Shown: positions 8,007 through 15,451 of the stretch, piece by piece
Position numbering within the stretch: the stretch's first letter is position 1
Layout of the letters: each line of letters starts with the position of its first letter
NCBI GenBank assembly: GCA_039715055.1
Contig: JBDLID010000014.1
Coordinates: 1 to 35,009, forward strand
Source of the DNA: JBDLID01 sp039715055
Lineage (GTDB): Bacteria; Desulfobacterota; Desulfobulbia; Desulfobulbales; Desulfocapsaceae
DNA: 35,009 bases
Direction of reading: 5' to 3'
Translations under genes and position numbers: made by a program
The notes under the pieces: model-generated
The model's input: only the letters and a program-made list of their open reading frames with translations
The model's database searches: none
What the model was told of the DNA's origin: nothing

Positions 8007-9647
8007 TTATAGAAGGCAGGTTTTGGTTTGCAGTTCCCGAAGAAAGACCTTTTCATTTTCCGAATAATCGACCGGGACCTCAATGAGATGGACCCCCGAT
8101 TGACTGAGGCATTCACTGAGGATAGCGGAGAACTGTCCCGAGCCTTCAACTCGGTGACCGGTTGCTCCGTAACTGTTGGCGTATTGTATAAAATCGGGAT
8201 TGTTAAAATCAAGGCCAAAGTCAGCAAAGCCCATTCCTGCCTGTTTCCACTTGATCATACCGTAACCGTCGTCGCGAAGAATGATGATGATGAGGTCAAG
8301 CTTCAACCTTACCGCCGTTTCAAGTTCCTGGGAGTTCATCATAAAGCCGCCGTCTCCGCAGATACCAATGACCTGCCTGTCAGGGTAAAGCAGCTTGGCC
8401 GCAATCGCTACCGGGAAACCGGCACCCATGGTGGCAAGGGCATTATCAAGGAGCAGTGAGTTGGCATGGGCCGCCTTGTAATTACGACCAAACCAGATTT
8501 TATACATCCCATTATCCAGTGAGAGAATGGAGTTTTTCTTCACTTGGTTATGAACGACGGAGACGATGCGCTGGGGGGTGTCGGGAAAATCCTCATGGCC
8601 GTATTCGGAAAAGACCTGGGTCTTGACTTCATGGTGGATTCGCCTGAAATAGTCGTATTCTTTATTCGGTGATTCGGCCAATAATGATGAGAGCCGGGTG
8701 ATGGAATGGGTGATGTCGCCGATGACTTCATGTTGCGGAAAGTAGACTTCGTCGATATCGGCTGCCTGGCAGTTGACATGGATGACCTTGCGACTTCCCT
8801 TGTTCATGAAAAATGGAGGCTTTTCAGTCACATCGTGCCCAATATTGACAATCAGATCCGCCCTGTCGATGGCACAGTGCAGGTAGTCATGTTCAGAAAG
8901 GGCGGCGGTGCCCAGGCAGAAATGGGAATGTTCGTCGATGACCCCTTTTCCCATCTGGGTGGTAAAGAAGTAGAGACCGTTGTTCTCTACAAAATCGTAG
9001 ACTGCTTTGCAGGTGGTCCTTCTCTTGGTCGCTGCACCGAGAAGAATCAGAGGGGCCTCTGCACTGTCGATCAGTGAAGCGGCTTCTTCAATCGCTGTGG
9101 ATGCTGCAACCGGAGGCGTACAGTTGGTAACAGCAATAGGGCGACTGGAGGTGGTGTCGGCGGCAATGTCCTCGGGAAGTTCAATATGGACCGGACCGGG
9201 CTTTTCCATCACGGCGATTCGGAATGCATCCCGGACAATGGCCGGAATGGTGTCGGCGGAGACGATTTGCCTGGTATATTTGGTGAGCGGCTCCATCATT
9301 CTCACCACATTGATGATCTGGAACCTTCCCTGCTTGGACTTGCGGATCGGTTTCTGACCGGTAATATAAAGAGAGGGCATGCCGCCGAGCAGCGCATAGG
9401 AGACGGCGGTGACAAGGTTGGTGGCCCCTGGTCCCAGGGTGGAGAGGCAGACGCCCGGTTTACCGGTCAGGCGGCCATAGGTGGCGGCCATAAAACCGGC
9501 TGCCTGCTCATGTCTGGTCAGGACAAGCCGGATGGGAGAGTTTCTTATGGCCTCAAGAAAGGCCAGGTTTTCCTCTCCGGGAATACCGAAAATGACTTCA
9601 ATGCCTTCGTTGAGCAGTGATTGGACAAATAACTCTGCACCGTTCAT
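8007..9647 (-). CDS. ThDP-dependent enzyme, acetolactate synthase large-subunit (AlsS-like) type
   Basis: A 546-aa protein with the three-domain ThDP fold: N-terminal PYR domain with FGIPGEENL, the ThDP-activating Glu47 (TRHEQAA) and GVCLSTLGPGATNLVTAV; a central domain; and a C-terminal PP domain with the Mg/ThDP motif GDGGFMMNSQELETA and DDGYGMIKWKQ, the latter typical of catabolic acetolactate synthases. The family reaction condenses two pyruvates to 2-acetolactate and CO2. No ACT-type regulatory subunit (IlvH/N) is adjacent, consistent with an AlsS-type enzyme, but a related sulfoacetaldehyde or oxalyl-CoA type substrate cannot be excluded by eye. The kinase gene follows 21 bp downstream, and the TauE-type gene ends 115 bp upstream. 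Confidence 0.85.
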   Translation of the reverse strand: MNGAELFVQSLLNEGIEVIFGIPGEENLAFLEAIRNSPIRLVLTRHEQAAGFMAATYGRLTGKPGVCLSTLGPGATNLVTAVSYALLGGMPSLYITGQKPIRKSKQGRFQIINVVRMMEPLTKYTRQIVSADTIPAIVRDAFRIAVMEKPGPVHIELPEDIAADTTSSRPIAVTNCTPPVAASTAIEEAASLIDSAEAPLILLGAATKRRTTCKAVYDFVENNGLYFFTTQMGKGVIDEHSHFCLGTAALSEHDYLHCAIDRADLIVNIGHDVTEKPPFFMNKGSRKVIHVNCQAADIDEVYFPQHEVIGDITHSITRLSSLLAESPNKEYDYFRRIHHEVKTQVFSEYGHEDFPDTPQRIVSVVHNQVKKNSILSLDNGMYKIWFGRNYKAAHANSLLLDNALATMGAGFPVAIAAKLLYPDRQVIGICGDGGFMMNSQELETAVRLKLDLIIIILRDDGYGMIKWKQAGMGFADFGLDFNNPDFIQYANSYGATGHRVEGSGQFSAILSECLSQSGVHLIEVPVDYSENEKVFLRELQTKTCLL

Positions 9648-9762
9648 ATCAGGCTCCTTAAGTGGTTGCGGCCGACAGGATCGGTGAAAAAACAGTAATC
9701 ACCACTGAGTTCAGTTGCCGGCGCCAGGGGTGGTAAGGGGCTAGGGTGATGTTATCTTATTG

Positions 9763-10482
9763 TCAGGCCGTTATAATCATCATCATACCCATTAGAAATA
9801 GAAAGGTAAATATCAGAGTCAGGTAACTTTGCCTGCTGATCCGGTCATAATACAGGGAGCCGAACAGGGTGCCGAGCAGGGTAAGCGGTGCTGTAATCAG
9901 AAAATAGCCGAGAACTTCAACGGTGGTGATGCCGCCGATGACGTGAACCGTTGCCGTCAGGCAGGAGTTGAAAAGGAAAAAGCCGGTGAGGGTTGCCTTT
10001 ATTTCATCCTTTTTCCAACCGGTGAGGGCGGTATAGATGATTGTCGGTGGTCCGCCGGTGGAAAAAGCGGCGCTGATGGCACCGGTCAGAAAACCGGCCA
10101 CATAACCCCAGATCCGATGGAGATTTTGTGGTCCGGGGCGGACAAAAAGACTGTAGATGCAGTAACTGCAGAGAAGAACACCCATTGCGGTCTGGATGGA
10201 TGCAGAGGCGGCATGCTTGAGGAGGAGTGTGCCAAGCCCCACTCCGGGGATGGCGGCCAGGCATAGCGGCAGGATCCTTTCCCGGTCCAGATGTTTTTTC
10301 AGACGCAGCGTCAGAAAGGTGGTGATGACGATGGAGTTGAGGATGCAGAGCGGTACGCCGACTTTGATATCTATGAGCAGGGTGAGCAGCGGGATGGCCA
10401 CCAGGGCGGCGCCGAAGCCGCTCATTCCCTGAACAAAACCGGCTAACAGAAAGACTGCGCCAATGAGAAACGGATTTGCCAT
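9763..10482 (-). CDS. TauE/SafE (DUF81) family membrane permease
   Basis: A 239-aa, almost wholly hydrophobic protein with about seven to eight predicted TM helices. The N-terminal motif GFVQGMSGFGAALVAIPLL and the mid-protein GYVAGFLTGAISAAFSTGGPP are the two repeat signatures of the TauE/SafE family, which moves sulfonates, sulfite or other organic anions across the inner membrane. The length is normal. It lies upstream of the ThDP enzyme on the same strand. If that enzyme used a C2-sulfonate or 2-oxo acid, this would be a plausible exporter or importer for it, but nothing in the sequence fixes the substrate. Confidence 0.82.
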   Translation of the reverse strand: MANPFLIGAVFLLAGFVQGMSGFGAALVAIPLLTLLIDIKVGVPLCILNSIVITTFLTLRLKKHLDRERILPLCLAAIPGVGLGTLLLKHAASASIQTAMGVLLCSYCIYSLFVRPGPQNLHRIWGYVAGFLTGAISAAFSTGGPPTIIYTALTGWKKDEIKATLTGFFLFNSCLTATVHVIGGITTVEVLGYFLITAPLTLLGTLFGSLYYDRISRQSYLTLIFTFLFLMGMMMIITA

Positions 10483-10542
10483 GAGATTATTTTCTTGTAT
10501 AGAAGTGTTATTCTATATTAATTTATGGAAGCGTTAAAAATA

Positions 10543-10619
10543 TGTAACTATTCAGCGAGTAGAAAAAACCGGTCAAAACTCGGTCTGTTACTGTTTAGCA
10601 GTGGTGCTGAATAGTTACA
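10543..10619. repeat. 14-bp perfect inverted repeat with 49-bp spacer
   Basis: TGTAACTATTCAGC (10543-10556) is repeated in inverted orientation as GCTGAATAGTTACA (10606-10619). It lies in the 288-bp space between the divergent TauE-type and AAA ATPase genes. It could be the ends of a very small mobile element, an RNA hairpin, or a looped operator. Nothing else is recognisable in this intergenic stretch. Confidence 0.7.
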
Positions 10620-10770
10620 AAAATTTTCATTTTGTCCGACCCTGGCAGCGGCTGTTGAACCGGTTTCCGGGAACAGCTTGGATTTATTTCAGAAACATGT
10701 ATTGTATCCAGGATTGATACGATAATTCAATAGCTGAGCATTTACAAAATTTTCAGCATCCCCTTAACAG

Positions 10771-12327
10771 TTGAGTGAGCCGGTGCAAGGTCTGCAGGAC
10801 GGAATACTAAATTCACCCTTCCAGGAGCAAGCCGATATTTCAATGTTTTTTTCCGGCGGTGGACGGCGGGAAATCCTTGATGAGTTGATTCGCGGTGCAG
10901 AAGAAGCCACAGTCCTTTTCACCCTGGTCGGTGACGAGGGGGTCGGCAAATCTATGATCTGCCGAAGGTTTGAGGCTGAAGCCGGTGGGGAGATTGTCCC
11001 TGTTTATTTTCCACAGCCGGTGGAGTCTTTTGAGGATGTGGTTCGTGAAACAGCCCGTCATCTTGGTAAAGAGATCGACAGCGTGACCAAGGCAAACGGC
11101 GCGGATTGCTTTCGTGAAATGATTGATACCCTGGAACTTACGGGACGGCGCCTGTTTCTTATCTTTGATGAGGCCGAAAAACTCTACCTGGCAACACTTG
11201 AGCGGATTCGAAGGCAACTGGAGGTGGAGAATCTGGACAGGCTGAGAATGCAGGTCCTGTTTTCCGGCCGAACAGGTCTCCTGGAAAACCTCGACCAGCT
11301 CGATGTGGTTGAGTTTGAACCGGTCAGTAAGATGGATCTCATTCTTCATCCGCTGGATGAACAGGACACTTTTAGTTACCTGAACCACTGCAGTCGTTAT
11401 CTGAGTGAATATGAGGGCAGTGATGTTTTTTCAGCCGAGGCGGCGCAAAAGATATTCCAGATGGGAAGAGGCAATATTCGCAGGATCAATATTTTTGCAG
11501 AAGACGCCCTGAAATCAGTGGGCAAAGATACCTCTTTCCTGGTCCTGTTGGATAATGTTGAAGGTGATGATGACGACGACACCTTTGAGGAGTCGGGATC
11601 CGGCCTCTTTCCCTATCCGGTCGCTTCCCTGCTTCGTGATCGAAGGGTTCAGGTCGTCGGCGGTGTGCTGTGCCTGCTCTTCCTCTTGATTCTGTTCAGC
11701 GGCGGTGACAATGAGCAGACTGCGGATGAGGTGACCAGTGATTTTAAAGAACCCCTTCAGGAGCAGGTCATTGAAAAGGCTCCGGAGATCTCTGTCGAAC
11801 ATGTCCAGCCCGTACCTGTTGAAACCGAAACTAAAGAGCCTGATATAGTTGTTTTAACCGATGAAAACAATACCAAGAAACTTGTTGTCATCCAGGAGCC
11901 TGCCATCCAGGAGCCTGCCATCCAGGAACCTGCCGAGCAGGAGACGGTAGCAGCGGAAACGGAAACAACAGCTCCAGTCTCCGATGCCAGGAGACTCTTT
12001 GTCGCCCGCCTTGCCGCCGGATCCACCTGGGTAACCGGAGCCTCCCAGGGCAAATATACGATCCAGCTGATGGTCCTGAGCGCCGAACAGGGTGAGGAAA
12101 ATCTGCAGCGAATGCTGAGCGAGAAACCGTACGCCGATATTGTCAATCAGCTCTATATTCTTCGTCGTACCGCATCAGTTGATCCCCTGGTACTTGTCTA
12201 CTACGGTGTCTACGCCTCTATGGCCGATGCGCGAAATGCACGCAATACAATGCCTCGGTTCCTGAGAGAGCATCATCCCTATGCTATTTCCATCAAAGGC
12301 GCTGTTGACAAAGTAAAAGGCCCGTAG
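10771..12327 (+). CDS. ExeA/DamX-like AAA ATPase with transmembrane segment and C-terminal SPOR domain
   Basis: A 518-aa protein. The N-terminal ATPase (about 20-275) has Walker A GDEGVGKS and Walker B LFLIFDEAEK, as in ExeA/GspA-type AAA proteins. A single TM helix lies near 290-310 (VVGGVLCLLFLLILF). It is followed by an acidic, Pro/Glu-rich linker including three tandem IQEPA units, then a SPOR-type domain (about 425-512; KYTIQLMVLSA ... LVLVYYGVYASMADARNA) that in this family binds denuded septal peptidoglycan. The topology is ATPase in the cytoplasm and SPOR in the periplasm, coupling ATP use to cell-wall or division or secretion sites. The frame opens at TTG 10771 without a clear SD; ATG 10843 is an alternative start. 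The first residues before the ATPase look family-like, so I keep the longer form with reserve. Confidence 0.8.
   Translation: MSEPVQGLQDGILNSPFQEQADISMFFSGGGRREILDELIRGAEEATVLFTLVGDEGVGKSMICRRFEAEAGGEIVPVYFPQPVESFEDVVRETARHLGKEIDSVTKANGADCFREMIDTLELTGRRLFLIFDEAEKLYLATLERIRRQLEVENLDRLRMQVLFSGRTGLLENLDQLDVVEFEPVSKMDLILHPLDEQDTFSYLNHCSRYLSEYEGSDVFSAEAAQKIFQMGRGNIRRINIFAEDALKSVGKDTSFLVLLDNVEGDDDDDTFEESGSGLFPYPVASLLRDRRVQVVGGVLCLLFLLILFSGGDNEQTADEVTSDFKEPLQEQVIEKAPEISVEHVQPVPVETETKEPDIVVLTDENNTKKLVVIQEPAIQEPAIQEPAEQETVAAETETTAPVSDARRLFVARLAAGSTWVTGASQGKYTIQLMVLSAEQGEENLQRMLSEKPYADIVNQLYILRRTASVDPLVLVYYGVYASMADARNARNTMPRFLREHHPYAISIKGAVDKVKGP
11890..11934 (+). repeat. Three tandem 15-bp units inside the SPOR-protein linker
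   Basis: The unit ATCCAGGAGCCTGCC is repeated three times with one substitution in the third copy, encoding IQEPA three times. In-frame units of this kind are prone to copy-number change and alter linker length without breaking the gene. Confidence 0.9.
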
Positions 12328-12427
12328 GTCCCGGTGGACTCATGCGCCAGCTGCCTGCGGCTGCCGGATTGTCAATCTCAATACAGGCAGTGGGTGGAAT
12401 TTATGATGAGTGCTGATTAATAATAAT

Positions 12428-12471
12428 GGCCACCTTGAAAAAATTGATATTTTGGGCTGTTTTAGGTAGCC
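12428..12471. repeat. Short relic of palindromic element family (copy A)
   Basis: GGCCACCTTGAAAAAATTG at the left and TTTTAGGTAGCC at the right match the outer ends of copies B and C (GGCTACCTTGAAAAATTG). The inner part is almost entirely missing, so this looks like an internally deleted copy of 44 bp. Confidence 0.55.
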
Positions 12472-12539
12472 AATAGAAGAGTCTGGTCAGGGAAATTGAT
12501 GTTACCGCCGGTTTGTGTTCACATGGAAGGAAAAGCCAA

Positions 12540-13271
12540 ATGAGTGTTCGAGAGATCAAATGTACGAGTTGTGAGGCCGTTTACCGTATTGATGCCTCCA
12601 AAATTCCTGACAAGCTTGTACGTACGAAGTGTAAGAAATGCGGGAGTGTGATTGTAATCAATGAACACCTTGCCCCTCCAGTCAAACCGGAAGGGGAGCG
12701 TGAACCTCAAGAGGTACCCCCGGCTGCCGATGTCAAACCGCCTCCTGTTGAAGAGAAAGCTGCCGGGGCTGCCGAACCTGCAGGCGGTGATGAGCCGGAA
12801 ATCACTACAAGTGAAGAAGGACGGCTGGCGGGGATTGTGCGTAAGGTGAAAGAGTCGCTGCAGGGTTCGCTGCAGAGCAGTTCTAAAAATGAGTCTTCAG
12901 AACCAACCGGAGAAGATGAAGTAGAGCGGTTGCCGGAGATTCTGCGTGAGTTGAGAGAATCGATACGAAGCCATTTTGAAGATGAGTCATTTGAGGTCAC
13001 CGGCGAGAGGCTTTATGCCTATATTCTGATCAAGGTTATGCTGTTGTGGGTCGTTACAATGGCTTTTGTTCTGCTGGTTGGATTTGTTGTCCCCTTTCCT
13101 CTGAATTTATTGCTCGGCATCAATCTATTCGTCGTGGCATTTAACTGGAGAATTGTTGTCGATATTATTTTTCCAGAATATAGAAGCGGTAGTCTGGTGA
13201 AAGACAGCCTCCTCAAATTGATTCTGCCGCTCCTGCTCATCAATGGAGTGGGCCTGCTGTTTATTATATAG
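12540..13271 (+). CDS. Zinc-ribbon (MJ0042-type) protein with C-terminal membrane helices
   Basis: A 243-aa protein. It begins with a zinc-ribbon, IKCTSCEAVYRID ... VRTKCKKCGSVIVI, matching the MJ0042-type finger common in deltaproteobacterial proteins. A long charged, Pro/Glu-rich linker follows (about 50-160), then three hydrophobic helices in the last 90 residues (about 160-243), ending at the C-terminus. I place the start at ATG 12540 because GGAAGG lies about 10 nt upstream and the finger follows directly; an upstream TTG at 12513 would add nine residues without reason. It lies 212 bp after the SPOR ATPase on the same strand. The function is unknown; such proteins are usually annotated as zinc-ribbon membrane proteins. 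The stop codon directly abuts palindromic element B. Confidence 0.75.
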   Translation: MSVREIKCTSCEAVYRIDASKIPDKLVRTKCKKCGSVIVINEHLAPPVKPEGEREPQEVPPAADVKPPPVEEKAAGAAEPAGGDEPEITTSEEGRLAGIVRKVKESLQGSLQSSSKNESSEPTGEDEVERLPEILRELRESIRSHFEDESFEVTGERLYAYILIKVMLLWVVTMAFVLLVGFVVPFPLNLLLGINLFVVAFNWRIVVDIIFPEYRSGSLVKDSLLKLILPLLLINGVGLLFII

Positions 13272-13412
13272 ACTACTTTGAGAAATTGGCGGTTTCGTTC
13301 GAGTTCAAGGAATGGTGAAAAAATAATAAGCACCCGTCCCGGGCATAGATGAGTATTTTTCTTTTTGCCATGACGAAGAAATCGAGTGAAAGAGCAATTT
13401 TTCAAGGTAGCC
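13271..13412. repeat. Palindromic MITE-like element, copy B
   Basis: A 142-bp imperfect palindrome. The left end GACTACTTTGAGAAATTG and the inverted right end GGCTACCTTGAAAAATTG agree at 15 of 18 positions, and complementarity continues inwards around the centre ACCCGTCCCGGGC. The RNA would fold into one long hairpin. It begins on the last base of the zinc-ribbon gene stop codon and may serve as its transcript end. No coding capacity is seen. Confidence 0.7.
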
Positions 13413-13599
13413 TGTAACATCCAGTCGTTCAGACTTGACCTGGTCCTTTCGACACCAGAGTGTAATCAAACCTGACACTCAGCAGTAGTGTTTCCCTGAG
13501 GGTTTTGATAAAATTGAACTTTCGATATGGCAATATGAACTGCTCCTGGTTTTGTGGCCACTTTTATATGGCCAGCTCAGTACGATCAGCCCAGGATTT

Positions 13600-13738
13600 C
13601 TATACCAGCTTGAAAGTTAGGGTTTTCTCTTTCTCAAGCAGCTTTTCTTTATTTTTCTTTTAATTGCTCCACATATCTCGCTGGCAATATTCCACCAAGA
13701 GCCCCATGGGGTCGTTTGGTGTTGTATTCATCAAACCA
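13600..13738 (-). pseudogene. 3' remnant of an IS3-family transposase (OrfB)
   Basis: Minus-strand reading from 13738 to a TAA at 13649 gives WFDEYNTKRPHGALGGILP followed by ARYVEQLKEK, the conserved C-terminal end of IS3-family DDE transposases ((Y)N..RPH.(S/A)LGG.(T)P). An in-frame TAG precedes it directly and no catalytic DDE core can be followed upstream. A shifted frame continues as EKEKTLTFKLV to a stop near 13600, which may be the original C-terminus after a frameshift. It is a decayed fragment. The rest of 13413-13973 shows no other gene I can recognise. Confidence 0.7.
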
Positions 13739-13973
13739 CTAGTCCACTGGTCATAGATATCAACAGTTGTCCATTGAACGATGCCTTACCTCAGGTTTAA
13801 TTCCATGGTAAACGGACATGGCTAATGTCACGACGTGGTATTATTTTATTTGCATATTTTGCCGGATGACTTATGGTAGATGGAAATGATAATTTTTATC
13901 ATAAAGGAAAAGGCTTACAGTTTCCATAGCCACAATACAGTAAAAACCGTTAAACAAAACCAAGAGGAATGGC

Positions 13974-14147
13974 ATGAGTGCAGAAACGGTAAAATGCGAA
14001 GTATGCGGTAAAGAGACGACTAGAGACAAACTCACACTTTGTATAGGTTGTAACAAACAGTTTTGTGAAGATTGTCACAGTCCAGAAACAATGGAGGAAT
14101 ACTGCATCGAGTGTGTGGGAATGGGGGGAGTTGTTCCCCAGTCATAA
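13974..14147 (+). CDS. 57-aa cysteine-rich putative zinc-binding protein
   Basis: This small ORF begins at ATG 13974 with AGAGGAAT as a good SD six to seven nt upstream. It encodes 57 residues with four paired metal-ligand motifs: CEVC (8-11), CIGC (23-26), CEDCH (31-35) and CIEC (44-47). The spacing resembles a B-box/RING-like or FYVE-like two-zinc cross-brace, with an acidic segment (SPETMEEY) before the last pair. No membrane segment or signal peptide is present. It stands alone among repeats and the IS3 remnant, in a low-GC setting unlike the flanking operons. I do not recognise a named family. A protein-protein adaptor or small regulator would fit, but this is a guess. Confidence 0.65.
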   Translation: MSAETVKCEVCGKETTRDKLTLCIGCNKQFCEDCHSPETMEEYCIECVGMGGVVPQS

Positions 14148-14173
14148 TACTTCAGGAACCAATAGTCTTTTGA

Positions 14174-14313
14174 GGCTACCTTGAAAAATTGCCTTTCAGG
14201 GCAAACTCTTCGTTACGAGAAAAATTTCATCCTCGGAATATTAATTATATGCCTGTGGTAAAATTTTTCTCGTGCCTCGACTTTGCCCTGAAATACAAAT
14301 TCTTCAAAGAACC
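14174..14313. repeat. Palindromic MITE-like element, copy C
   Basis: It starts GGCTACCTTGAAAAATTGCC and ends CAAATTCTTCAAAGAACC, with internal complementarity between CAGGGCAAA and TTTGCCCTG and between CGAGAAAAATTT and AAATTTTTCTCG. It has the same outer ends as copy B but a diverged centre. Confidence 0.65.
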
Positions 14314-14348
14314 CTTTTGAGGGAGTGTTCATTCATCTAACCTTTCAC

Positions 14349-14401
14349 CACACTAAAGTTAAGCCCCTCTACTGAAGGGTACCTTGACTTTAGTGTGTTT
14401 T
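14349..14401. terminator. Strong hairpin between the small Zn protein and flxA, possible terminator
   Basis: CACACTAAAGTTAAG pairs with CTTGACTTTAGTGTG (15 bp including one T-G wobble), with an inner CCC/GGG pairing. TTTT follows on the plus strand. It sits just past the flxA stop on the minus strand, so it may end the long hmc-hdr-flx transcript, though the U-run on that side is poor. Confidence 0.45.
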
Positions 14402-14419
14402 CAGAGCCAAACCTGTCAT

Positions 14420-15265
14420 CTAAAATTCCTTGGGAGTATTGTTGACTTGCGCCAGAGTGAAGACGGGCCCGTCTTTGCAGACCAGTTCCTCTCCAATACC
14501 GCACCTGCCGCACATCCCGATTCCGCACTTCATCCTGTTTTCAAGGGATAAAATGATGTGGTCGTGGTCATAGCCCAGTTTCTCCAGGACAGGCAGGGTG
14601 AATTTGATCATGATCGGTGGCCCGCAGACAATGGCATAGGTGTCTCCCTCACTTTTCGGGGCTTTTTCCTCTGCAATGGGCGGGACAAAGCCCACATTGT
14701 ACTTCCAGTCCGGGTCATCGGTGTTATCTACTGTGATATGCATGTTGATGTCATCCCGTGCCTCCCACTCCTTCAGTTCATCCAGGTAGAGGAGCATTCC
14801 TGGCGATCTTGCGCCATACACAACATCAATGGTGCCGTATTGGTCCCTGTTATCAGGGTGGAGCAGGTAGACCACAGAAGAACGAAGGGTGGTAAAGGCA
14901 AAACCGCCGCCGATGAACAGAAGATTCTTGCCCTTCATCGTATCCCAGGGAAATGAGTTGCCCAAGGGGCCCCGGACCCCAATGATGTCACCGACCTGCA
15001 TGTTGTGGAGGTGGGTGGTGACTTTGCCTGCCCGGTTGATAGTAAAGGCGATAAAGCCCTTTTCAACGGGAGATGAGGCGATTCCAATGGGGATTTCTCC
15101 CTGGCCGGGAATGGAAATCTCAGCAAACTGACCGGCCTGGTATCCAAATTTTTCCTCGTCTTCAGGGTTAAGGAAAACAAACTTGAATGTTTTTAAACTC
15201 TTGTCCTCGGACTCAACAATAATGTCATCTATGCGGACAGGATATGGAAGGTATGGGTTAATCAT
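14420..15265 (-). CDS. flxA: FlxA-type FAD/NAD(P)-binding oxidoreductase with [2Fe-2S] site
   Basis: A 281-aa protein of the ferredoxin-NADP reductase superfamily (HydG/AsrB/PyrK-like). The FAD region contains AGQFAEISIPGQGEIPIGIASSP split over about residues 44-67. The NAD-binding part starts with LLFIGGGFAFTTLRS, and ICGPP-type AIVCGPPIMI is present. The C-terminus carries four cysteines KCGIGMCGRCGIG ... VCKDGPVF, a [2Fe-2S] site as in dihydroorotate dehydrogenase electron-transfer subunits. In FlxABCD complexes FlxA oxidises NADH (or reduces NAD+) and passes electrons through FlxB/C/D to HdrA. An SD (AGAAGGAAAT) precedes the ATG. Unlike the other tightly packed cluster genes it is separated from flxB by 183 bp that hold palindromic element D. 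Confidence 0.88.
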   Translation of the reverse strand: MINPYLPYPVRIDDIIVESEDKSLKTFKFVFLNPEDEEKFGYQAGQFAEISIPGQGEIPIGIASSPVEKGFIAFTINRAGKVTTHLHNMQVGDIIGVRGPLGNSFPWDTMKGKNLLFIGGGFAFTTLRSSVVYLLHPDNRDQYGTIDVVYGARSPGMLLYLDELKEWEARDDINMHITVDNTDDPDWKYNVGFVPPIAEEKAPKSEGDTYAIVCGPPIMIKFTLPVLEKLGYDHDHIILSLENRMKCGIGMCGRCGIGEELVCKDGPVFTLAQVNNTPKEF

Positions 15266-15305
15266 TCAGACATTTCCTTCTTTTGTCATACAGTTATTTC
15301 ATTTA

Positions 15306-15451
15306 GGTGCCTTGAAAAATTTGATATTTCGTTTGAGTTCGAGGAACAGTGAAAACAAAAAGCGGAGCATATAAGTATATGTACCCGAGGGCATAAATGA
15401 CCATTTTTGTTTTCGCTGTGACGAAGTAATCAGACGAAATATCAAATTTTA
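15306..15451. repeat. Palindromic MITE-like element, copy D, between flxB and flxA
   Basis: The left half GGTGCCTTGAAAAATTTGATATTTCG is mirrored by CGAAATATCAAATTTT at the right; further inwards GTGAAAACAAAAA pairs with TTTTTGTTTTCGCTG. The centre (ACCCGAGGGCATAAATGA) is homologous to copy B. The right end runs into the flxB stop codon, so insertion or loss occurred exactly at the gene end. Confidence 0.7.

Noticed and set aside
12428..15451. CRISPR array
   Set aside because: The repeats are about 140 bp, palindromic, irregularly spaced by genes and lack short repeat-spacer periodicity.
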